Below, piece after piece: positions 53,840 through 59,591 of a DNA stretch of 64,000 bases; within the stretch, counting starts at the first letter, position 1, and each line of letters starts with the position of its first letter. The notes under the pieces were generated by a model. It was not told where the DNA came from. It did no database searches and saw only the letters and a list, made by a program, of their open reading frames with translations. The translations under genes were made by a program, and so were the position numbers. Where the stretch lies: the NCBI RefSeq assembly GCF_019511665.1, contig NZ_JAEUAW010000015.1:29569-93568 (forward strand). The letters are read 5' to 3'. Source of the DNA: Microbacterium jejuense (lineage in GTDB: Bacteria; Actinomycetota; Actinomycetes; Actinomycetales; Microbacteriaceae).

Positions 53840-54229
53840 ATGTTCTTCCAGGACTTCTTCTGGTTCCTGCTGTGGAGCTTCTACTTCATCGCGTATCTGT
53901 ACATCGTGATCGTCGTCATCATGGACCTGTTCCGCGACGACAAGCTCAACGGCTGGTTCAAGGCACTGTGGATCATCGCGCTCGTTTTCGTGCCGTTCCT
54001 GACGGGGCTGATCTACGTGATCGCCCGCGGCAAGGGGATGGCCCAGCGCGCGCAGGCCGCCCGCCGCGGTGTCGTCGCCGAGGCCGACGACTACCGCCCG
54101 GCCGCGTCGGCGAGCCCCGCCGACGACATCGCCAAGGCCAAGGCGCTGCTGGACGCCGGCACCATCTCGCAGGGCGAGTACGACGCGCTGAAGAGCAAGG
54201 CCCTCGGCAACCAGTACTTCGGGGCGTAA
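53840..54229 (+). CDS. PLDc_N-like membrane protein with SHOCT domain
   Basis: A 129-aa protein. Two membrane segments are visible (FFWFLLWSFYFIAYLYIVIV and ALWIIALVFVPFLTGLIYVI), with the linking LFRDDKLNGWFK typical of the PLDc_N module. The C-terminal SHOCT domain reads ADDIAKAKALLDAGTISQGE. Such proteins are common in actinobacteria, and their function is not established. The start is ATG 53840; the frame is open far upstream as a shadow of pyk. A strong bidirectional terminator follows. Confidence 0.88.
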   Translation: MFFQDFFWFLLWSFYFIAYLYIVIVVIMDLFRDDKLNGWFKALWIIALVFVPFLTGLIYVIARGKGMAQRAQAARRGVVAEADDYRPAASASPADDIAKAKALLDAGTISQGEYDALKSKALGNQYFGA

Positions 54230-54235
54230 GACCAA

Positions 54236-54276
54236 GAGAAGAGTGGATGCCTCGGGCCGAGGCATCCACTCTTCTC
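54236..54276. terminator. Bidirectional terminator carrying inverted GGATGCC/GGCATCC
   Basis: An 18-bp perfect stem (54236-54253 and 54259-54276) with loop GGGCC lies between convergent genes. Its arms contain AGAGTGGATGCC and GGCATCCACTCT. The same arm sequence and the following TTCTCA-TGCTGCG recur at 59.04 kb, so this is one copy of a dispersed repeat. Confidence 0.85.
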
Positions 54277-54305
54277 ACTGCTGCGCGCACGGCGCGGGGG
54301 AGCGG

Positions 54306-55109
54306 TCAGCTGATCTTGCGACGGTAGATCGACATCGAGATCGCGTAGGCGACGACGAGGATGCCGACGAGCCACGCCATCGCCACCCAGATGTCGCTGC
54401 CGACGGGCTGGCCGGCGAACAGCGCCCGGATCGAGTCGACGATCGATGTGACCGGCTGGTTCTCGGCGAACCAGCGCACCGGACCGGGCATGCTCTCGGT
54501 CGGGACGAACGCCGAGCTGATGAACGGCAGGAAGATCAGCGGGTACGAGAACGCGCTCGCCCCGTCCACCGTCTTCGCCGACAGGCCCGCGATCACAGCC
54601 AGCCACGTCAGGGCGAGGGTGAAGAGCATGAGCAGTCCCGCCACGCCGAGCCACGCGGCGAAGCTCGCACCGGTGCGGAAGCCCATCAGCAGCGCCACGC
54701 CGATGACGATCGCCAGCGACACCGCGACCGACACGAGCGACGTGAGCACGTGCGCCCACAGCACTCCCGACCGCGAGATCGGCAGCGACTGGAACCGCTC
54801 GAAGATCCCGCCCTGCATGTCGAGGAACAGCCGGTAGGCCGTGTAGGCGATGCCGGAGGCGATCGTGATCAACAGGATGCCCGGAAGCATGTAGTCGATG
54901 TACGACCCCTGATCCGTGCCGAGGCTGATCGCGCCGCCGAAGACGTAGACGAACAGCAGCATCAGGGCGATCGGCGTCACGGCAGTCGTGATGATCGTGT
55001 CGGGGCTGCGCAGGATGTGGCGCAGCGACCGGCCGGTGAGGACGGCGGTGTCGCTGAAGAAGCGGGCACCGGAGGCGGCGCGAGGAGCGCCGACGGTTGC
55101 GGTGGTCAT
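54306..55109 (-). CDS. ABC-2 type exporter permease (DrrB-like)
   Basis: A 267-aa permease with about six membrane segments: TIITTAVTPIALMLLFVYVF, YMLPGILLITIASGIAY, SVAVSLAIVIGVALLMGF, LLMLFTLALTWLAVIAGL, FSYPLIFLPFISSAFVP and WVAMAWLVGILVVAYAISM. The loop GGIFERFQSLPISR is typical of drug and polyketide exporter permeases. It starts at ATG (complement of 55107-55109) with AAGGAGGAATC upstream and overlaps the ATPase gene by 4 nt. It is the last gene of the PadR operon. The substrate is unknown. Confidence 0.92.
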   Translation of the reverse strand: MTTATVGAPRAASGARFFSDTAVLTGRSLRHILRSPDTIITTAVTPIALMLLFVYVFGGAISLGTDQGSYIDYMLPGILLITIASGIAYTAYRLFLDMQGGIFERFQSLPISRSGVLWAHVLTSLVSVAVSLAIVIGVALLMGFRTGASFAAWLGVAGLLMLFTLALTWLAVIAGLSAKTVDGASAFSYPLIFLPFISSAFVPTESMPGPVRWFAENQPVTSIVDSIRALFAGQPVGSDIWVAMAWLVGILVVAYAISMSIYRRKIS

Positions 55110-55885
55110 GATTCCTCCTTGACGGGTTCGGTGTCGGTCTCGCCGGTGAGGGCGAAGAAGACGTCCTCCAGGCTCGGCTGCCTCTCGACGTATTCGACCT
55201 TCGCGGGGGGCAGCAGACGCTTGAGCTCGTCGAGCGTGCCGTCGACGATGATCGTGCCCTTGTGCAGGATCGCGATGCGGTCGGCCAGCTGCTCGGCCTC
55301 TTCGAGGTACTGCGTCGTCAGCAGCACCGTGGTGCCGCCGCGGGCGAGCTTCTTGACGGCCTCCCACACCTCCTGACGCGCGGCGGGGTCGAGCCCCGTG
55401 GTCGGCTCGTCGAGGAAGATGACGGACGGGTCGCCGATGAGACTCATCGCGATGTCGAGCCGGCGCCGCATGCCGCCGGAGTAGGTTCCGGCCCTGCGAC
55501 CACCCGCCTCGGTGAGCGAGAAGCGCGCGAGCAGGTCGTCCGCGATCGCGCCGGGGTTCTTGAGGTGGCGCAGCTGCGCCACGAGCACGAGGTTCTCGCG
55601 GCCGGTGAGCACCTCGTCGACCGCGGCGAACTGGCCCGTGAGGCTGATCGTCTCGCGCACCCGCTGCGCGTCGGCCGACACGTCGTGCCCGCCGACGGCG
55701 GCGGTGCCGGCATCCGCCTTCAGCAGGGTGGACAGGATCCGCACCACCGTGGTCTTGCCGGCGCCGTTGGACCCGAGGAGCGCGAAGATGCTGCCCCGCG
55801 CCACCTCGAAGTCCACGCCCTTGAGCACGTGGAGGTCCTTGTAGGACTTCTGCAGTCCCGTGACGCTGATCGCTGCGTCGGTCAT
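55106..55885 (-). CDS. ABC exporter ATP-binding protein (DrrA-like)
   Basis: A 259-aa ATPase. Walker A is LLGSNGAGKTTVVRIL, the signature YSGGMRRRLDIAMSLIG, Walker B VIFLDEPTTGLDP, and the switch His lies in LLTTQYLEEAE. A C-terminal part (about 210-259) with VEYVERQPSLEDVFFALTGE is typical of DrrA-type drug exporters. It partners the permease encoded downstream and overlaps both neighbours by 4 nt. Confidence 0.95.
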   Translation of the reverse strand: MTDAAISVTGLQKSYKDLHVLKGVDFEVARGSIFALLGSNGAGKTTVVRILSTLLKADAGTAAVGGHDVSADAQRVRETISLTGQFAAVDEVLTGRENLVLVAQLRHLKNPGAIADDLLARFSLTEAGGRRAGTYSGGMRRRLDIAMSLIGDPSVIFLDEPTTGLDPAARQEVWEAVKKLARGGTTVLLTTQYLEEAEQLADRIAILHKGTIIVDGTLDELKRLLPPAKVEYVERQPSLEDVFFALTGETDTEPVKEES

Positions 55886-56250
55886 CGCTGCTCACCCCGT
55901 TCCGCTTCGTCGATCGCCTTGTTGAGGCGGTCGCGCTCCTTGTCGATCCACTGTCTGCCGTTGTAGGCGGCGGCGAACTCCTCGGCGAAGGTCGCCGGGT
56001 CGTCGCCGACGAGGGCGCGCACCGACGTGCCGTCGGCCACGGCGCGCTCCCATAGATCGGCGAGGTCGCCGTACATCGTCATCATGCTGTCGCCGTCGAC
56101 GACGCCGCCCGCATACATGAGGTAGCGCTCGACGGCCTTGGCGACGCGTCGGTACGGCTCGGGGAGAGCCTCGACACGGGCCTTGTACTGCCTCCACTGC
56201 CTCTTCTGCTCGAGCGAGCCGGTGACGACCTCGTACCACTTGGCGGCCAT
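55882..56250 (-). CDS. DUF1048-family protein
   Basis: A 122-aa helical cytoplasmic protein. The start MAAKWYEVVTGSLEQKRQWR and the middle VERYLMYAGGVVDGDSMMTM match the DUF1048 pattern. Members are often encoded between a PadR regulator and an ABC exporter, as here, so a role tied to the exporter or its regulation is likely but unproven. It starts 1 nt after the padR stop and overlaps the ATPase gene by 4 nt. Confidence 0.88.
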   Translation of the reverse strand: MAAKWYEVVTGSLEQKRQWRQYKARVEALPEPYRRVAKAVERYLMYAGGVVDGDSMMTMYGDLADLWERAVADGTSVRALVGDDPATFAEEFAAAYNGRQWIDKERDRLNKAIDEAERGEQR

Positions 56251-56251
56251 G

Positions 56252-56611
56252 TCAGTTCCCTTCCTGGGTCGTGCTGCTGTTGTCGGTGTGTGCGTGGTGG
56301 AGCTGTTCGATCCGCTCTGCGAGGAAGCTCCACGTCCTCCAGAACTCCGAGAGCTGTTCGCGTCCCTGCGCGTTCAGCGTGTACACCTTGCGCGGCGGTC
56401 CCTTCTCGGAGGGGACCTTCTCGACGTCGACCAGCCCGCGCTGCTCGACGCGCACGAGGAGCGCGTACACCGTGCCCTCGGCGATGTCGGTGAAGCCCTG
56501 GTCGCGCAGCCACGCGGTGATCTCGTACCCGTAGGCGGGACGCTCGGACAGGATCGCGAGGACGATCCCCTCGAGCGTGCCCTTGAGCATCTCGGTCTCT
56601 TGCTTGCCCAT
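56252..56611 (-). CDS. PadR-family transcriptional regulator
   Basis: A 119-aa winged-helix regulator. It shows LKGTLEGIVLAILSERPAYG, YEITAWLRDQGFTDIAEGTV, YALLVRVEQRGLVDVEKV and PPRKVYTLNAQGREQL, all standard PadR features. The C-terminal helix that drives dimerisation is short. I chose ATG at 56611 because GAGGAGG lies 8 nt upstream; a GTG at 56620 would add three residues. It heads a four-gene minus-strand operon and probably represses its own promoter until a drug-like ligand binds. Confidence 0.93.
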   Translation of the reverse strand: MGKQETEMLKGTLEGIVLAILSERPAYGYEITAWLRDQGFTDIAEGTVYALLVRVEQRGLVDVEKVPSEKGPPRKVYTLNAQGREQLSEFWRTWSFLAERIEQLHHAHTDNSSTTQEGN

Positions 56612-56660
56612 GAGGGGCACCTCCTCTCTGTCGCTACTCTGTCTTGCTGAGTACCACTAC

Positions 56661-56690
56661 AAAGTAACACTGAGTACCAGTACTTAGCAA
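56661..56690 (-). promoter_or_regulatory. PadR operon promoter with repeated operator-like sequence
   Basis: On the minus strand TTGCTA (complement of 56685-56690) and TACTTT (complement of 56661-56666) are 18 nt apart. The spacer holds AGTACTGGTACT, an AGTAC/GTACT inverted repeat. The plus-strand word CTGAGTACCA occurs twice, at about 56647 and 56670. The stretch is strikingly AT-rich for this genome. It probably contains the PadR autoregulatory operator; the exact half-sites are inferred. Confidence 0.65.
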
Positions 56691-56744
56691 CACCAAATAG
56701 CAAGAAGATGGAAGCTCAGGATCTGCCCAAGCCTGGTGTGACGA

Positions 56745-56768
56745 CTTGTCCCCCAAATGGGGGACAAG
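56745..56768. promoter_or_regulatory. Perfect 11+11-bp palindrome, candidate operator
   Basis: CTTGTCCCCCA (56745-56755) and TGGGGGACAAG (56758-56768) are exact inverted repeats around AA. The size and symmetry fit the binding site of a dimeric regulator, for example XRE-type, which is inference. A half-like ACAAGTGGG follows at about 56777. No regulator gene lies directly beside it. Confidence 0.5.
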
Positions 56769-56883
56769 CTATCGTGACAAGTGGGCCGGTTTGGTGCCGC
56801 GATCTGGGGAGAGCGTGCACCGCCGACCGAGGAAGCTGGGGGCTGGGGCCACGACTTCCACTGCGTCCCCCGAACGCGGAATG

Positions 56884-56919
56884 CCCCCGGTCACGGAGCT
56901 CACACTCCGCGACCGGGGG
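56884..56919. terminator. GC-rich hairpin, terminator-like
   Basis: CCCCCGGTCACGGAG (56884-56898) pairs with 56905-56919 with a single A-C mismatch and loop CTCACA. It is followed by CTCTTC. Which transcript it would end is not clear. Confidence 0.45.
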
Positions 56920-57038
56920 CTCTTCAAGCGCATCATGCCCAGCAAGGACGCTGACGCGATCCCTGGCCGGCGTCGTCGGCATGTGCGCGGCGCCCGAGGC
57001 CACGGCTCTGAGTGCATCGCGCGGTTACGCTCAGCGGT

Positions 57039-57620
57039 GTGGAAGCGTTCGAGCAGTTCGTTGCCCTGGCGATGGAGGCCGAGGGCCTCGTCGTGTCAGA
57101 GGCACTGAAGTTCCCGGTGAAGATTCGGACGTCGAAGACCGCGTACGCCGAGTACCAGACCCACGGGTTCGAGGTGGACCTCGTCGGCGCGCGTTCTGAC
57201 CGGCTGGTGCTCGCGACCGTGAAGTCATTCTTCGGCTCGCGCGGTGTCGTCGCCGAGCACGTGCGGGGCGACAGCGCGGACAAGTCGTGGAACGCGAAGT
57301 ACACCGTGATTAACAACCCGGTCGTCCGCGACGGAGTCGTCGCCGGCGCCGCCGCCCGATTCGGGTACGACGTTGAGCAGATCGAGCTGCGCCTGTATGT
57401 CGGGAAGTTCGCCGGCGCTGCCCACGAGGCCGCCGTGCGCGAGTGGTGCGCTCAGCAGAACGTCGGCGCAGGACCTGTCGCTGTCGTCGGCTCACGGGAG
57501 GTCGTGGACGCCGTGCGTGCCGTCGCGAGCTCGAAGACGTACCGCGACAACGCTATCCTCGCCTCCTTGAAGCTGCTGGACGCGGCCGGCGCGCTCAGGC
57601 CCGTCGAGACCTCCGGCTGA
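57039..57620 (+). CDS. Hypothetical protein, possibly a degenerate PD-(D/E)xK-like nuclease fold
   Basis: About 193 aa; I do not recognise the family with confidence. The N-terminal helix (EAFEQFVALAMEAEGLVV) is followed by GFEVDLVGARSDRLVLATVK. That resembles a nuclease core of helix, Asp (residue 47) and strand with xVK (Lys 62), but the acidic residue two before the Lys is Thr (TVK), so catalysis is doubtful. The C-terminus is helical (TYRDNAILASLKLLDAAGAL). GTG 57039 is chosen because TACGCT lies 7 nt before it (leaderless); an upstream ATG at 57012 would add nine residues. It sits alone in a variable-looking segment near tRNA-Leu. Confidence 0.7.
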   Translation: MEAFEQFVALAMEAEGLVVSEALKFPVKIRTSKTAYAEYQTHGFEVDLVGARSDRLVLATVKSFFGSRGVVAEHVRGDSADKSWNAKYTVINNPVVRDGVVAGAAARFGYDVEQIELRLYVGKFAGAAHEAAVREWCAQQNVGAGPVAVVGSREVVDAVRAVASSKTYRDNAILASLKLLDAAGALRPVETSG

Positions 57621-57621
57621 C

Positions 57622-58044
57622 CTAGTCGCCCGTCGTGGTGACGATCGCGACGCTTTCGCTCAGCTGAATGCGGCCGGTGCCATCGGGGAACCGGAAGTTG
57701 CCGACCTCTACGCCGGTCCCACTGGGGAGCTTGGTGCCGACTCCGTCGCCCGCACCGCACGACGTGCTCTCCCACGCCTCGGTACTCGCCTCGATCATCA
57801 CGAGGCAGATCCCGTCCATGTCCGCAGGGTGGCCGATGTACAGGTCATATCCCTCGGCGGCGCCCGCATAGCGGCTCGTGTCGGGGTCGATCGACCAGTC
57901 CTCGGCCGAGGTGGGGACGGGGAGCTCGTCCTGAGCGGCCTGTTCCCGGTCGAACTCGGGTGGCTCTCCAACGGAGCACCCCGTCAGCAGCATGGCCGCT
58001 GAAGCGATCGCGACGACTCCTGCGCACACCCGACTCACACCCAC
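57622..58044 (-). CDS. Secreted lipoprotein of unknown function
   Basis: A 140-aa precursor. The signal peptide ends in the lipobox LLTG-C23, so it is a substrate of Lgt and LspA and is anchored on the outer face of the membrane. The mature part is acidic with SIDPDTSRYAGAAEGYDLYI and GICLVMIEASTEAW. Two cysteines in it (GICLV and TSCGAG) might form a disulfide. No family is recognised. It starts at GTG (58044, or 58038) behind GGGGAGG; TAGACA (complement of 58072-58077) could be its -10. It converges with the preceding gene, 1 nt apart. Confidence 0.82.
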   Translation of the reverse strand: MGVSRVCAGVVAIASAAMLLTGCSVGEPPEFDREQAAQDELPVPTSAEDWSIDPDTSRYAGAAEGYDLYIGHPADMDGICLVMIEASTEAWESTSCGAGDGVGTKLPSGTGVEVGNFRFPDGTGRIQLSESVAIVTTTGD

Positions 58045-58092
58045 GCGACCTCCCCAGGACCGGTTGGTACATGTCTAGCGCACGCCGAGCTG

Positions 58093-58200
58093 CTACGGAA
58101 CGCGCTCGACCGATTTCGCTGCCTGGTCAGCAATCTTCATACGGCTGCGGATCTGCGCCAGCGTCCCGTCGATGACGAGGCGAATGATCTGGTTACGACC
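58093..58200 (-). pseudogene. Possible C-terminal gene remnant next to tRNA-Leu
   Basis: On the minus strand, 35 codons between an in-frame TGA and a TAG read like ordinary protein (QIIRLVIDGTLAQIRSRM, then KIADQAAKSVERVP). There is no plausible start codon with a ribosome-binding site. It could be the end of a decayed gene, or chance. The family is not recognised. Confidence 0.25.
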
Positions 58201-58274
58201 TCACCTCGCTCGGCGTGACGATGAGTGCGGAGATGCACCAGCAGTAGCGGGCAGGTCTCGTGTCGTGTTCGAGG

Positions 58275-58357
58275 TGCCGGTGGTGGGAGTCGAACCCACA
58301 CGCCCTTGCGGGCAACCGAGTTTGAGTCGGTCGCGTCTGCCATTCCGCCACACCGGC
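58275..58357 (-). tRNA. tRNA-Leu (anticodon CAA)
   Basis: The complement folds as a class II tRNA. The acceptor GCCGGTG pairs with CACCGGC, the D-arm follows, and the anticodon loop CTCAAAC gives CAA, which reads UUG. A long variable arm (GCCC-GCAA-GGGC) and the T-arm GTGGGTTCGACTCCCAC complete it. The length is 83 nt with discriminator A. The terminal CCA is not encoded. Confidence 0.95.
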
Positions 58358-58395
58358 CCGCGCGACCCTCCGCGCGTCCGCGAACGACCATACCG

Positions 58396-58401
58396 TAGGA
58401 T
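58396..58401 (+). promoter_or_regulatory. -10 element of a leaderless pdtaR transcript
   Basis: TAGGAT lies 6 nt before GTG 58408, the leaderless geometry also seen for aroQ, rpe and polA. No ribosome-binding site is present. Confidence 0.65.
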
Positions 58402-58407
58402 TGGCGG

Positions 58408-59028
58408 GTGACTGAGCAGGAGCAGACCGCCGCTACGACGGCGTCCACCCCCCGTCGTGTCGTCGTCGCAGAGGATGAGTCGCTCATCCGGCTGGACATC
58501 GTCGAGATCCTCCGCGACAACGGTTTCGATGTCGTCGGCGAGGCCGGTGACGGCGAGACCGCCGTCGCGCTGGCCACCGAGCTGCGGCCCGACCTCGTGA
58601 TCATGGACGTCAAGATGCCGCAGCTGGACGGCATCTCGGCCGCCGAGAAGCTCAGCAAGAACCACATCGCGCCGGTGGTGCTGCTGACCGCCTTCAGCCA
58701 GAAGGAGCTCGTCGAGCGCGCGAGCGAGGCCGGCGCCCTGGCATATGTCGTCAAGCCGTTCACGCCGAACGACCTGCTGCCGGCGATCGAGATCGCGCTG
58801 GCGCGGTACGAGCAGATCATCACGCTCGAAGCCGAGGTCGCCGACATGGTCGAGCGCTTCGAGACCCGCAAGCTCGTCGACCGCGCGAAGGGCCTGCTCA
58901 ACGAGAAGATGGGCCTGTCCGAGCCCGAGGCGTTCCGCTGGATCCAGAAGGCGTCGATGGACCGCCGCCTCACGATGCAGGACGTCGCCAAGGCGATCAT
59001 CGAGCAGCTCGCGCCCAAGAAGGGCTGA
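58408..59028 (+). CDS. pdtaR: ANTAR-domain response regulator (PdtaR-like)
   Basis: A 206-aa two-component regulator. The receiver domain (about 17-130) has the acidic pocket AEDES, phosphoacceptor Asp 67 in LVIMDVKMP, and Lys in YVVKPFTPNDLL. The C-terminal ANTAR domain (about 145-200; TRKLVDRAKGLLNEKMGLSE, EAFRWIQKASMDRRLTM) binds paired RNA hairpins and acts as an antiterminator or translational regulator. It resembles M. tuberculosis PdtaR (Rv1626), whose kinase PdtaS is encoded elsewhere, as must be the case here. It lies near polA, as in that species. Confidence 0.92.
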   Translation: MTEQEQTAATTASTPRRVVVAEDESLIRLDIVEILRDNGFDVVGEAGDGETAVALATELRPDLVIMDVKMPQLDGISAAEKLSKNHIAPVVLLTAFSQKELVERASEAGALAYVVKPFTPNDLLPAIEIALARYEQIITLEAEVADMVERFETRKLVDRAKGLLNEKMGLSEPEAFRWIQKASMDRRLTMQDVAKAIIEQLAPKKG

Positions 59029-59040
59029 CGCACACTTCTG

Positions 59041-59075
59041 GAGAGTGGATGCCGCGGCTCGCGGCATCCACTCTT
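59041..59075. terminator. Bidirectional terminator, second copy of the GGATGCC hairpin
   Basis: A perfect 14-bp stem (59042-59055 and 59061-59074) with loop GGCTC, plus one G-T pair at its base. It lies between convergent pdtaR and the thioesterase gene and reaches the latter's stop region. The arms AGAGTGGATGCC and GGCATCCACTCT are identical to those at 54.24 kb. Confidence 0.85.
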
Positions 59076-59076
59076 C

Positions 59077-59511
59077 TCATTGCTGCGGCGGCAGATCCTT
59101 GATGTGGTTCGTGATGCGCACGGTCGAGCAGCGGCGACCCTGGTCGTCGGTGACGACGATCTCGTGGACGGTGATGCTGCGGCCGAGGTGCAGCGGCGTG
59201 CAGACGCCGGTCACGTAGCCGGATGTCGCCGAACGCGTGTGGGTGGCGTTGATGTCGACGCCGACGGCCAGACGCCCGGGTCCGGCGTGGAAGTTGGCGT
59301 GCATCGACCCGAGCGATTCGCCGAGCACCACGTAGGCACCGCCGTGGAAGAGTCCCACCGGCTGCGTGTTGCCCTCGACCGGCATGCGGGCCACGGCGCG
59401 CTCAGCTGAGAACTCGAGCCATTCGAACCCCATCTTCTCGGCGAGGGCGCCGATGCCTCGGCCGGTCGCCCACTCGATTCCGTCGACGGCGGCGGGGGAG
59501 TGATCGGGCAT
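59077..59511 (-). CDS. PaaI-family hotdog-fold thioesterase
   Basis: A 144-aa acyl-CoA thioesterase-like protein. The hotdog helix region reads GLFHGGAYVVLGESLGSMHA; the hydrophobic HGG and following Glu form the likely active site. GVDINATHTRSATSGYVTG and TDDQGRRCSTVRIT complete the fold. Its start is ATG (complement of 59509-59511) behind GAAGGTG; open frame continues upstream. It is divergent from polA and convergent with pdtaR. The substrate is unknown. Confidence 0.92.
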   Translation of the reverse strand: MPDHSPAAVDGIEWATGRGIGALAEKMGFEWLEFSAERAVARMPVEGNTQPVGLFHGGAYVVLGESLGSMHANFHAGPGRLAVGVDINATHTRSATSGYVTGVCTPLHLGRSITVHEIVVTDDQGRRCSTVRITNHIKDLPPQQ

Positions 59512-59579
59512 GACGCACCTTCGGTCGAGCGGGCGCGGACGGCGCCCGATGGCGGAGTTCGGGTGTCGTCGGCCCTGGC

Positions 59580-59585
59580 TAGGCT
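59580..59585 (+). promoter_or_regulatory. -10 element of a leaderless polA transcript
   Basis: TAGGCT lies 6 nt before GTG 59592. The 80-base divergent gap to the thioesterase start presumably holds both promoters. Confidence 0.6.
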
Positions 59586-59591
59586 GGCAGG

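Larger units (their letters stand above)
56691..57038. other. Gene-poor interval between the PadR operon and the 57.0-kb gene
   Basis: I see no convincing coding sequence in these roughly 350 bases. They hold a perfect palindrome (56745-56768), a near-perfect hairpin (56884-56919) and a possible promoter (TACGCT, 57026-57031) for the next gene. Short open frames across it have no recognisable family features. Confidence 0.6.

Noticed and set aside
56640..58360. Attachment-site repeat of the tRNA-Leu 3' end
   Set aside because: I looked for another copy of the T-arm and acceptor sequence between the PadR operon and the tRNA and found none.
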